Made by a program: the position numbers and the translations under genes. 36,451 bases of DNA from Deltaproteobacteria bacterium (GTDB taxonomy: Bacteria; Desulfobacterota; Desulfobacteria; Desulfobacterales; Desulfobacteraceae): NCBI GenBank assembly GCA_027858995.1, contig JAQIBP010000104.1, forward strand, positions 1-36,451, in the 5' to 3' direction. The notes beneath the pieces were generated by a model, which was given only the letters and a program-made list of their open reading frames with translations, did not search any database and was not told the origin of the DNA. Position 1 is the stretch's first letter, and each line of letters starts with the position of its first letter. Below are positions 27,600 through 35,845 of this stretch, piece after piece.

Positions 27600-27690
27600 G
27601 GAGGCTGGCGACAAGCCTGCCTCCACTTTCAAATAAATAAAAAACAGGTTGTACAGACTGCCACACTAAATTATGTGTGCAAGCTGTTTT
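27600..27690 (+). other. Two hairpins between the binding-protein and ATPase genes
   Basis: GGAGGC-T-GGC pairs with GCC-T-GCCTCC (27600-27624). A second structure pairs AAAACAG with CTGTTTT (27644-27690) with an inner CACAC/GTGTG stem. Such structures commonly keep binding-protein mRNA more abundant than the downstream transporter genes. Confidence 0.55.
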
Positions 27691-27723
27691 AATTTGAAGA
27701 TTATGTAAGGAGTACACGTAAAG

Positions 27724-28839
27724 ATGCAAGAATCAGGTAAAGATTCAATTGATCTTAGTGTTCACAACGCCACAAAAAATTTTGGTGATTTTGTGGCTGT
27801 TGATTCAGTTTCATTTGATGTTGAAAAGGGTAAGTTTTTTTCAATCCTGGGACCTTCAGGGTGTGGCAAAACAACACTTTTAAGAATGATATCCGGGTTT
27901 ATTGAACCAACTGTCGGTTCTATTTTAATTAAAAATCAGGATATGGCTGGCAGACCTCCAAATCAGCGACCAGTTAATCTTATTTTTCAAAACCTTGCCC
28001 TTTTTCCCATGATGAATGTTGCAAAAAATATTGCATTTGGACTGGAAAGACAAAAAGAGAAAAAGGCAGTCATAGATAAAAAAACTGAAGAAATCCTTGA
28101 AAGAGTAGGCCTTCCAGGGTTTGGAGAGAAAAAAGTTGACCAACTTTCAGGAGGGCAGAAACAGCGTGTGGCAATTGCAAGAAGCCTTATCATGAAGCCG
28201 ACTGTTTTGCTGCTTGATGAACCCCTTGGAGCTTTGGATCTTAAATTGAGAGATCAGATGAAAGTGGAGCTTAAAACCCTTCAAAACCAGGTTGGAACCA
28301 CCTTTGTCTATATAACACATGACCAGTCAGAAGCACTTGTGATGTCAGATCATGTGGCTGTGATGAACAATGGAATATTTGAACAGGTTGATACACCTCA
28401 GAATCTATATGCAAAACCTGCAACTCCTTTTGTGGCACAGTTTGTAGGAGAAAATAATAAGTGGGAGATTACAATAGATAAAGTTTCAGAAAGAAAAGCG
28501 CTGGGTATTACAAAAGAGGGTTTTAAATTTTCAATGCCCTTGGAAGAAAATTTGCAGAATGATGATATTTTACAGTTTTTTTTAAGACCTGAATCAATAC
28601 TTCTGCAACCAGATCCATCAATCAGAGATCTTAACCGATTTTTTGTCAGTGTTAAGACAATACTATTTGATGGAGCAAATAGCAGGATTCTTGCTCTTTT
28701 GCCTCAATCAAGAAGAGAAATCCAGATTTCTCTTCCCCAGAACAGGCAGTTTGACCATATTAAAATCGGGGACAAAATAGAAGCCGGGTGGAATCCAGGT
28801 TCAGCAATTACCTTTCCTCAGGAGAAGGTGGTTGCATGA
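27724..28839 (+). CDS. ABC transporter ATPase, PotA-like
   Basis: A 371-residue ATPase: Walker A GPSGCGKTTLL, Q-loop FQNLALFPMM, signature LSGGQKQRVAIARS, Walker B VLLLDEPLGALD, switch ITHDQSEA, and a C-terminal TOBE domain. It energises the two permeases that follow. AAGGAG lies about 12 nt before the ATG. Its stop overlaps the next start (ATGA), showing translational coupling with the first permease. Confidence 0.9.
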   Translation: MQESGKDSIDLSVHNATKNFGDFVAVDSVSFDVEKGKFFSILGPSGCGKTTLLRMISGFIEPTVGSILIKNQDMAGRPPNQRPVNLIFQNLALFPMMNVAKNIAFGLERQKEKKAVIDKKTEEILERVGLPGFGEKKVDQLSGGQKQRVAIARSLIMKPTVLLLDEPLGALDLKLRDQMKVELKTLQNQVGTTFVYITHDQSEALVMSDHVAVMNNGIFEQVDTPQNLYAKPATPFVAQFVGENNKWEITIDKVSERKALGITKEGFKFSMPLEENLQNDDILQFFLRPESILLQPDPSIRDLNRFFVSVKTILFDGANSRILALLPQSRREIQISLPQNRQFDHIKIGDKIEAGWNPGSAITFPQEKVVA

Positions 28840-29696
28840 AACAGCAGAATATCAGATGGGGGCTTGTGATATTTATAACTCCTATGCTGCTATGGCTGCT
28901 GCTGCTTATTGTTTTACCACAGCTTGATATGCTTTTCATGGCGGTAAGGGCAGAGAATGATCTGGGGGAGATGGGATTCAGCCTGATCAATTTCAAGACT
29001 TTCTTTTTTGAACCCATTTACTGGAGGACTTTTGCAAGAACAGCTACTTTTGCCATTTTTGTCACATTTTTAACCTTTGTCATTACTTTGCCTGTGGCTT
29101 TTTATATTACAAAGGTTGTCTCTCCGAAATTTCAGGGTTTTCTTGCTGTCTTGATACTCATGCCATTCTGGGTGAGTGAACTTGTAAGGGTTTACGGCTG
29201 GATGATATTGCTGAGAGAAAGCGGTTTTATAAACCATTTTCTTGTCAAATTTCATATCCTCGATAAACCTGTGGAGATGCTCTATAATGATGCCACCATG
29301 ATAATGGGTCTTGTTTATACATCAATGCTTTTCATGCTTGTACCTCTTTTGTCAGTTCTTGAAAGCCTGGACAATTCTCTTATTGAAGCTGCCTACGATC
29401 TTGGGGCTAACATGTGGACTATCCTGATAAAAATCATTATTCCTCACAGCATGCCAGGTATTGTTTCAGGTTCTATCGTCGTATTCATGCTCACCCTTGG
29501 TAATTATCTTACTCCAAACCTTATGGGAGGGAAAAATGGTTTGTGGTTTACAGAACAGATTTATAATCAGTTTATTGCAAGTTTTAACTGGAACCAGGGT
29601 AGTGCATTTGGATTTTTGCTTTTGATTTTATCATCTGTAATAATTTGGGTAGGCCTTAAGCTTTCTAAACAAAAGCTCGGGCAGGTGATGCAATGA
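28836..29696 (+). CDS. ABC transporter permease, PotB-like
   Basis: A 286-residue inner-membrane permease with six hydrophobic segments and the cytoplasmic EAA loop (IEAAYDLGANMWTILIKIIIP). The start chosen is the ATG at 28836, which overlaps the ATPase stop and follows GGAGAAGG at 28821-28828. The frame opens earlier, but only inside the ATPase gene. It forms a heterodimer with the next permease. Confidence 0.9.
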   Translation: MKQQNIRWGLVIFITPMLLWLLLLIVLPQLDMLFMAVRAENDLGEMGFSLINFKTFFFEPIYWRTFARTATFAIFVTFLTFVITLPVAFYITKVVSPKFQGFLAVLILMPFWVSELVRVYGWMILLRESGFINHFLVKFHILDKPVEMLYNDATMIMGLVYTSMLFMLVPLLSVLESLDNSLIEAAYDLGANMWTILIKIIIPHSMPGIVSGSIVVFMLTLGNYLTPNLMGGKNGLWFTEQIYNQFIASFNWNQGSAFGFLLLILSSVIIWVGLKLSKQKLGQVMQ

Positions 29697-30547
29697 TTAG
29701 AAATCTTCCACAATCAAAGCGATATTCCCTGGGCTTTAAAATATATATTATTCTGTTTTTTGTATTTCTTTTTGCGCCCCTTGCCATAACTTGTGTGCTT
29801 GCATTTAACGATTCCATGTTTCCAGCCCTTCCCTGGAAAGGATTTACCCTTGACTGGTTCACAGGTACTTCCATTGAGAGAACAGGTATCTTTCATGATC
29901 AGATCAATCTTGACAGTATATGGGTAAGTTTTAAAGTTGCTTTTTTCGTTTCCATATTTTCAACAATTGTTGGGACAATGGGAGCTTTTTTGTTTGAGCA
30001 GGAAGAGTTTCGTTTTAAACAGGTTCTTTTCTTTTTAATGTTAGCTCCCCTTGTTATCCCTGGTGTTATTCTTGGTATATCCATTCTTCTTCTTTCCAAC
30101 ACCCTTGGTTTATTTTTTGAGCAGACATTTGGTATTGATATTGCTTTGTTCAGACCTGGATTCTGGCTGGTTGTTCTTGGACAGTTCTCCTTCATTACAA
30201 CCATAGTAACTCTGATAGTTTCTGCAAGACTTAAAAAATTTGACAGAACCCTTGAAGAGGCTGCCATGAATCTTGGAGCAACAAGGTTTGAAACCATAAT
30301 TCATATTACATTGAGATACCTGAAACCAGCTATAATAGGAGGACTTGCCGTATCATTTCTTATGTCTTTTGAAAATTTTAATACAACACTTTTTCTTGTG
30401 AGCTCCCAGGCAACTCTACCTATCAATCTTTATCTTCAGGTTCGAGACGGCAGCACACCTGTAATCAATGCTATTTCCGTGTTGCTGATTACAGGGACTT
30501 CTATTCTTGCAGTTATAAACCTCTATTTTACAAAATCAGAAGATTGA
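29693..30547 (+). CDS. ABC transporter permease, PotC-like
   Basis: A 284-residue permease with six membrane segments and an EAA loop (LEEAAMNLGATRFETIIHITL). Its ATG overlaps the stop of the preceding permease (ATGA). Last gene of the PotD/A/B/C-like set, 51 bp before ugpB. Together with the preceding gene it forms the membrane channel for the unidentified ligand. Confidence 0.9.
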   Translation: MIRNLPQSKRYSLGFKIYIILFFVFLFAPLAITCVLAFNDSMFPALPWKGFTLDWFTGTSIERTGIFHDQINLDSIWVSFKVAFFVSIFSTIVGTMGAFLFEQEEFRFKQVLFFLMLAPLVIPGVILGISILLLSNTLGLFFEQTFGIDIALFRPGFWLVVLGQFSFITTIVTLIVSARLKKFDRTLEEAAMNLGATRFETIIHITLRYLKPAIIGGLAVSFLMSFENFNTTLFLVSSQATLPINLYLQVRDGSTPVINAISVLLITGTSILAVINLYFTKSED

Positions 30548-30598
30548 TATAAGTTGTTCAATAGTATTTTTAATAATTTAATTAAGGAGGAAAATCAG

Positions 30599-31927
30599 AT
30601 GAAATCAGCAAAATTATTTGTATTATTAATTATTACAGTATGTTTTGTATTTCCGGCATCAGCGTTTGCAAAACCCATCACTATTAACTGGTGGCATGCC
30701 ATGAGAAGTGCCAGGGGTGAAGTTGTTAAAAACATGATTAATGAATTTAATGCATCCCAGTCAGAGTACAAGGTTGTTGGAACTAACAAGGGTAACTATG
30801 ATGAGACAATGAATGCAGGAGTTGCAGCTTTCAGAGCTAAAAAACAGCCTCATCTTTTACAGGTTTTTGAGGTTGGCACCCAGACCATGATGCTTTCAGG
30901 AGCCATATATCCGGTTTTTGAGCTCATGAAAGATGCCGGATATGATATTGACTGGTCAAGATATCTCCAGGCTGTGCTTTCCTATTATATGAATGCCGAT
31001 GGAAATCTTATGTCAATGCCTTTTAACTCTTCAACGCCTATTATGTATTATAATGCGGACATGTTTAAAAAAGCAGGTATTGCTCCTTTATCAAAATCTG
31101 ATCCCATTACCTGGGATGAACTGGGTGAAATAACTAAAAAACTTGTCGAGGCTAAGATTGCTCCGGCCGGCATGGTTACGGCATGGCAGTCCTGGACCCA
31201 GATAGAAAATTACAGCGCCATCCATAATATTGCCTTTGCCAGCAAAGCCAACGGGTATGAAGGGCTTGACACTAAACTTGAAATTAATAATCCCCAGGTC
31301 GTAAAGCATATTACAAGACTTAAATCATGGGCAGATGACAAAAGATTTATGTATGGCGGCCAGAAATACCAGGGCCCGAAATCAGAATTTATGGCTCAGA
31401 ATGCAGCCGTTTATATTGATTCCATCAGCGGCATTGCAAAATTAAAAAAAGGTGTCAAGGATTTTAAATGGGATGCAGCTCCTCTTCCCGTGGAAGCAGG
31501 GACAGCAAAACTACAGAACAGTATCATTGGCGGAGCATCCCTATGGGTACTAACTGGTCACTCAAAAAAAGAATATAAGGGGGTTGCAGCTTTTTTGAAA
31601 TTTCTCGCCGGCAATGAGATGCAGGAATACTGGCACAAGGAAACAGGATATTTCCCCATTACAATTGATGCCTATGAATCTTTGAAATCCAAGGGATATT
31701 ATAAAACTGATCCTCTCCAGGAAGTGGGTATCAGTCAGCTTAACCGGGCAACCCCGACTACAATTTCAAGGGGATTGCGGCTTGGCTACTTCGTTCAGAT
31801 CAGAAATATTATTAATGAAGAACTGGAACAGGTCTGGAATGGGAAAAAATCTCCCCAGGAAGCTTTGGATAACGCAGCTGCAAGAAGTAATATTCAGTTG
31901 AGAACTTTTGAAAAAACTTATAAATAA
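30599..31927 (+). CDS. ugpB: sn-Glycerol-3-phosphate-binding periplasmic protein
   Basis: A 442-residue exported binding protein strongly resembling E. coli UgpB. INWWHAM near the mature N-terminus, YKVVGTNKGNYDETMNAGVAAFR, LMSMPFNSSTPIMYYN, NSIIGGASLWVLTG, WHKETGYFPIT and the C-terminal QIRNIINEELEQVWNGKKSP correspond block by block. A signal peptide of about 23 residues ends AFAKP. AAGGAGG at 30584-30590 supports the ATG at 30599; an upstream in-frame ATG at 30554 lacks one. It captures glycerol 3-phosphate, and possibly glycerophosphodiesters, for UgpAE/UgpC. Confidence 0.93.
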   Translation: MKSAKLFVLLIITVCFVFPASAFAKPITINWWHAMRSARGEVVKNMINEFNASQSEYKVVGTNKGNYDETMNAGVAAFRAKKQPHLLQVFEVGTQTMMLSGAIYPVFELMKDAGYDIDWSRYLQAVLSYYMNADGNLMSMPFNSSTPIMYYNADMFKKAGIAPLSKSDPITWDELGEITKKLVEAKIAPAGMVTAWQSWTQIENYSAIHNIAFASKANGYEGLDTKLEINNPQVVKHITRLKSWADDKRFMYGGQKYQGPKSEFMAQNAAVYIDSISGIAKLKKGVKDFKWDAAPLPVEAGTAKLQNSIIGGASLWVLTGHSKKEYKGVAAFLKFLAGNEMQEYWHKETGYFPITIDAYESLKSKGYYKTDPLQEVGISQLNRATPTTISRGLRLGYFVQIRNIINEELEQVWNGKKSPQEALDNAAARSNIQLRTFEKTYK

Positions 31928-31937
31928 GGTGATGCTT

Positions 31938-31984
31938 AAAGGAGTCAGATAAATGGACTTGATATTTAGCTGACTCCTTTTTTT
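31938..31984 (+). terminator. Terminator-like attenuator between ugpB and ugpA
   Basis: AAAGGAGTCAG (31938-31948) pairs perfectly with CTGACTCCTTT (31970-31980) and is followed by a run of T to 31984. Partial termination here would make UgpB more abundant than the permeases. Confidence 0.75.
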
Positions 31985-31999
31985 GCCTAAGATAAGACC

Positions 32000-32890
32000 A
32001 TGATAAAACGTTCATTCTTTAAATCAAGATATTTGCCCTATCTTTTGATTCTACCCCAGATAATTGTCACCATGACTTTTTTCTATTGGCCGGCTATTCA
32101 GGGGCTTTCCCAGTCTTTCTTTTTAAGTGACCCCTTTGGACAAAGATCTCAATTTGTCTGGTTTTATAATTATATTGAACTTTTTACTGATCCTCTTTAC
32201 TTAAAATCAATTTTAACAACTTTTGCTTTCAGTCTTGCTGTTGCCGCTGTATCCTTATCCCTGGGGCTTTTTATTGCCTCCATGGCCAACAGGGCGCTTA
32301 GAGCAAAAGCATTGGTCAGAACCATGCTGATCTGGCCCTATGCTGTAGCACCGGCAATTTCGGGTATAATGTGGCTTTTTTTGCTTCATCCCTCCTATGG
32401 AGTTGTTGCCCTGGGTATTAAAGAATGGATTGGAGTTGACTGGAACCCGGTTCTTTACGGAGGCGATGCCATGGTAATGATTGTCATGGCCAGTGCCTGG
32501 AAGCAGATCAGCTACAATTTCGTGTTTTTCATGGCAGGCATGCAGGCCATACCCAAATCCTTGATTGAAGCTGCAGCAATTGATGGTGCAGGCCCCTTTA
32601 AAAGATTCTGGTTCATTTCATTTCCCCTTTTATCTCCGACATTCTTTTTTTTAACGGTGATGAATATTATTTATTCTTTTTTTGAAACATTTGGTATTAT
32701 TCATACTGTGACCCAGGGAGGGCCTGGCGGTTCTACAAATATCCTGGTTTACAAGGTATATCAGGATGGATTTGTGGGCTTGAATCTGGGATCTTCTGCT
32801 GCCCAGTCAGTGGTTCTCATGTCCCTGATAATTGTTATTACCTTTCTTCAGTTCAGGTTTCTTGAAAAAAAGGTACAGTATGGTGGATAA
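32000..32890 (+). CDS. ugpA: Glycerol-3-phosphate ABC transporter permease UgpA
   Basis: A 296-residue CUT1-family permease with six hydrophobic segments, the EAA loop IEAAAIDGAGPFKRFWFISFPLL split by a conserved Gly, and the typical FGIIHTVTQGGPGGSTNILVY segment. It pairs with UgpE, whose start is 5 bp downstream of the ugpA stop. The ribosome binding site is weak, consistent with lower expression than ugpB. Confidence 0.92.
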   Translation: MIKRSFFKSRYLPYLLILPQIIVTMTFFYWPAIQGLSQSFFLSDPFGQRSQFVWFYNYIELFTDPLYLKSILTTFAFSLAVAAVSLSLGLFIASMANRALRAKALVRTMLIWPYAVAPAISGIMWLFLLHPSYGVVALGIKEWIGVDWNPVLYGGDAMVMIVMASAWKQISYNFVFFMAGMQAIPKSLIEAAAIDGAGPFKRFWFISFPLLSPTFFFLTVMNIIYSFFETFGIIHTVTQGGPGGSTNILVYKVYQDGFVGLNLGSSAAQSVVLMSLIIVITFLQFRFLEKKVQYGG

Positions 32891-32895
32891 ACATT

Positions 32896-33816
32896 ATGGT
32901 TGAAAAAACCCCGATACTTGATTTTTTTACCTATGCATTTTTAATACTGGGAATATTTATTGTTGGATTTCCAATTATTTACAGCCTGATTGCGGCAACC
33001 CTGCCTCTGGAAGAAGTAGTTAAGGTGCCCATGCCGCTCATCCCCGGGGACCAGTTTATGGTCAATATGAAAGAAGCATGGTCAAGGGGGGATCTTGGAA
33101 ACCAGATCTTAAATTCCGTTATTATGGCTTCTGGTATCACTATTGGCAAAATTACCGTATCCATGATCGGTGCTTTTTCCATTGTTTATTTTGATTATAA
33201 ATTCAGGGTTGTGGCTTTTGCATCGGTTTTCTGTACCTTGATGCTCCCTGTGGAAGTCAGGATTCTTCCCACCTATGAAATGGCTGCCAACATTCTTTAT
33301 CCAATTCAGGCTTTGTGCGATGTTCTGCACCTGGATGGACTTTTGTCATGGTTTACGGGTAATGATATAACAATTAGCCTCAATTGGAGTCTTCTTGACA
33401 GCCATACAGGACTAATTCTGCCTCTGGTGGCATCGGCAACCTGTACTTTTTTGTTCAGGCAGTTTTTCCTCACCGTTCCAGAAGAACTTTGTGAGGCCGC
33501 AAAAATGGATGGGGCTTCTCCAATGACCTTTTTCAGGAAAATCCTTTTTCCTTTGTCCAAGACTAATATCGCCGCTCTTGTGGTCATTGAATTTGTTTAT
33601 GGATATAATCAATATCTTTGGCCCCTGCTTGTTACAACCAATCCTAAAATGACAACCGCTGTCATTGGCCTTCAGAATCTGATACCCCAGGCAGACGATC
33701 TGCCCGAGTGGAATCTTGCCCTGGGAGCTGCGATCCTTGTCATGCTGCCTCCTATTCTTGTGGTGCTGTTTATGCAGCGATGGTTTGTAAAAGGTTTGAT
33801 TGAAAAAGAAAAATAG
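32896..33816 (+). CDS. ugpE: Glycerol-3-phosphate ABC transporter permease UgpE
   Basis: A 306-residue permease with six membrane segments and EAA loop CEAAKMDGASPMTFFRKILFPLS. The C-terminal half (YGYNQYLWPLLVTTNPKMTT, IPQADDLPEWN) has the UgpE/MalG pattern. The HAD phosphatase gene begins at the base after its stop, suggesting coupling. Confidence 0.92.
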   Translation: MVEKTPILDFFTYAFLILGIFIVGFPIIYSLIAATLPLEEVVKVPMPLIPGDQFMVNMKEAWSRGDLGNQILNSVIMASGITIGKITVSMIGAFSIVYFDYKFRVVAFASVFCTLMLPVEVRILPTYEMAANILYPIQALCDVLHLDGLLSWFTGNDITISLNWSLLDSHTGLILPLVASATCTFLFRQFFLTVPEELCEAAKMDGASPMTFFRKILFPLSKTNIAALVVIEFVYGYNQYLWPLLVTTNPKMTTAVIGLQNLIPQADDLPEWNLALGAAILVMLPPILVVLFMQRWFVKGLIEKEK

Positions 33817-34605
33817 ATGAAACCGGTAAATGATTTTCCGCAGGATAAAAAATCTTCCATAAAATATCTGCTCACTGATATTGATGACACCATCACAAAT
33901 CAGGGAAGAATTCCTGCCTGTGCATTTAAGGCTCTCGAAAATCTTGACAAAGCAGGTATAAAAGTTATCCCTATTACAGGAAGACCTGCCGGCTGGTGTG
34001 ACCATATTGCCAGAATGTGGCCTGTCAAGGCAGTTATAGGTGAAAATGGAGCATTCTATTTTGCCTATGATACAGATGCAAAAAAGATGATTCGAAGATA
34101 TTTTAAAACTGATCAAGAACGGGTGACAGATAAAAAAAAACTTGCAATCATAGAACAAAATATTCTTCATCAAGTTCCAGGGTGCAAAGTCTCAGCAGAT
34201 CAACCATACAGAGAAGCTGATCTTGCCATTGATTTTTCAGAAGATGTGCAGGCCCTTTCTCAAATGGATATTGATAAAATTGTTGATATATTTGAGCAGG
34301 AAGGCGCCACAGCAAAAATAAGCTCCATCCATGTAAATGGCTGGTTTGGAAACTATGATAAATTCTCCATGACAAAAATCATGTTCAAGGAAGTATTTAA
34401 AAAAGATATTGATAAGATAAAGGAAAACATAATTTTTTCTGGAGATTCACCCAATGATGAACCAATGTTTGAATATTTTCCCAACTCTGTTGGTGTTGCA
34501 AATGTTCTTGCCTTTAAAGACACCCTGCAATTCAAACCTGCCTGGATAACAAAAAAGAGAGGCGGTTTTGGGTTTTCTCAGCTTGCAGAGGTTCTTCTTT
34601 CCTGA
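33817..34605 (+). CDS. HAD-superfamily (Cof/mannosyl-phosphoglycerate type) phosphatase in the ugp operon
   Basis: A 262-residue HAD-IIB hydrolase. Motif I is TDIDDT (Asp21 nucleophile, Asp23 acid/base), motif II ITGRP, and motif IV SGDSPNDEPMF for Mg binding. A C2-type cap lies between. It directly abuts ugpE, so it may dephosphorylate an imported or derived phosphate ester, perhaps glycerol 3-phosphate or a glycosyl-glycerol phosphate; the substrate is not known. Its last 28 bp overlap the end of the convergent permease gene. Confidence 0.85.
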   Translation: MKPVNDFPQDKKSSIKYLLTDIDDTITNQGRIPACAFKALENLDKAGIKVIPITGRPAGWCDHIARMWPVKAVIGENGAFYFAYDTDAKKMIRRYFKTDQERVTDKKKLAIIEQNILHQVPGCKVSADQPYREADLAIDFSEDVQALSQMDIDKIVDIFEQEGATAKISSIHVNGWFGNYDKFSMTKIMFKEVFKKDIDKIKENIIFSGDSPNDEPMFEYFPNSVGVANVLAFKDTLQFKPAWITKKRGGFGFSQLAEVLLS

Positions 34606-35720
34606 TTTTTATCAGCTGCTGCAAGAGATATCTGTTCCTGTGGTTTTTTAATCCAGCTTAACATCATTAAATAAGCAAGAACAATTGCACTGGTCAGTTG
34701 CAGGCCATAGGGTATTATTTCAGATGCCTGCCCCACAACGGCTTTTGCTTCTATATCCAGGAACATATACAGCCAGTCAACGAAAAAACCCATGGAAAGG
34801 GAGCATATGGTAATCATGGACAGATAAATAACCAGAGTTCTGAAATTAAATATTTTTTTTACCACATTAATTGTTGCTACATTGGTGGCAGGACCAGCCA
34901 GCAAAAAAACCAGGGCAGCTCCAGGATTTAATCCTTTCAGAATTAATGCAGCTGCAATAGGAGTTGAAGAAGTTGCACAAACGTACATGGGAATACCAGC
35001 CCCAAGCATTACCAGCATGGATAAGAATTGATGTTCATTAGCCCAGACCGTTAGATCTTCAGGGAAAAAGAAACTTATTATGCCGGCAATAAAAATACCT
35101 ATTACAAAGGGTCTGGCAATGTCAGGAAGTAAATCACCAAAGGCATATTTCATTCCAGCAATCATTCTTGAGAATAATGTTTTATCTGTATTGGATACAA
35201 CTGTATCTGTTTGTGTAGAACAACCTCAGGTGTTGCCTGGTTTGCTTGTTTCAGGTTTGCTGGTTTTAATTTGGCAAGCCTGCTGTTCTATATCTATTGG
35301 TTCCTCTTTCCTGCCAAAAAAGTTTTCTGTAATTCCTGTTGCAACGGCAGTTATAAAGCCAGCAACGGGTCTTACAATTGTCATGACAGGATCAAGCATT
35401 GCCCAGGAAACAGCTATGGAATCAATGCCGGACTCAGGGGTTGCAATCATAAATGAGAGAGCTGCACCATTATTTGCTCCCTGTTTTTTTAAACCTGTGA
35501 CCACAGGTATGACACCGCATGATCACAGGGGTATTGGAATACCGAACAGGGCTGATAAAAATACGGGTTTAACTTTACCTGTTCCAAGATATTTTTTTAT
35601 TTTATCGGCTTTAAAAAAAACATAGAGCAATCCTGCAACAAAAAATCCAAACAGCATGAATATGGATACATCAAGATAGATGTGCCACACTTCCATAAAA
35701 ATTTCATATATAAAATTCAT
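34578..35720 (-). CDS. Probable selenoprotein: SO_0444-type Cu/Zn efflux permease (UPF0718/ArsP-like) with two in-frame UGA codons
   Basis: One continuous frame of 380 codons with two TGA codons, at 35523-35525 and 35226-35228, and no other stop or frameshift. Conserved family motifs flank both sites: LFGIPIPL-U-SCGVIPV (the family has CSCG), ATPESGIDSI, GIPMYVCATSSTPIAAALIL and FLLAGPATNVATI. The second site reads GNT-U-GCSTQTD, in the hydrophilic loop between the two permease halves, where relatives often have Cys-rich motifs. Each UGA is followed by a bSECIS-like hairpin. Roughly eight or more membrane segments are visible. If Sec is not inserted, only a 65-residue fragment is made. The start at 35720 has a weak ribosome site; a TTG-initiated 17-codon leader with AAGGAG overlaps it (ATGA) and might couple translation. 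It follows the ArsR-type sensor gene. Confidence 0.82.
35194..35207 (-). promoter_or_regulatory. Candidate bSECIS hairpin for the second UGA (Sec 2)
   Basis: Starting 19 nt after the UGA on the minus strand, GATAC pairs with GTATC around the loop AGTT. The apical loop begins 23 nt after the UGA and has G in its second position, both within the accepted bacterial SECIS pattern (16-37 nt; G among the first two loop bases). Confidence 0.65.
35493..35508 (-). promoter_or_regulatory. Candidate bSECIS hairpin for the first UGA (Sec 1)
   Basis: Starting 15 nt after the UGA on the minus strand, ACCTGT pairs perfectly with ACAGGT around the loop GGTC. The loop begins 21 nt after the UGA. GGUC is the same apical loop as in the E. 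coli fdhF SECIS, the base pattern recognised by SelB. Confidence 0.75.
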
Positions 35721-35845
35721 ATCAATATCAAATTTTCGAATAACATCTTTTTTAATAAAGTATTATTCAAAGATCTCCTTTTTTTTAATAATCAGATAAG
35801 ATTGCGGTTCTCTTCACTCAAACAATCTATCCTGATCCTTTTAAG
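35721..35845 (-). other. Leader between the ArsR-type gene and the selenoprotein permease
   Basis: 125 bp. On the minus strand GATTG pairs with CAATC in a GATAGATTG...CAATCTTATC hairpin, then AAGGAG precedes a TTG that would start a 17-codon peptide overlapping the permease ATG. No separate promoter is evident, so co-transcription with the regulator is likely. Confidence 0.4.

Noticed and set aside
30554-30598. Earlier ATG for UgpB
   Set aside because: It adds 15 residues before the signal peptide and lacks a ribosome binding site; the ATG at 30599 has AAGGAGG.
33412-34173. 253-residue minus-strand ORF across ugpE and the HAD gene
   Set aside because: It runs antisense to two well-supported genes and shows no family features.
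34578-34580. The terminal TGA of the permease as a third selenocysteine
   Set aside because: The sequence beyond it lies antisense to the HAD gene, has no family similarity and no metal motif; it is a normal stop.
34578-35720. Reading the permease as a pseudogene with two nonsense mutations
   Set aside because: The frame is otherwise intact, both stops are UGA at Cys-like positions, motifs on all three segments are conserved, and each UGA has a bSECIS-like hairpin. Not fully excluded without knowledge of sel genes.
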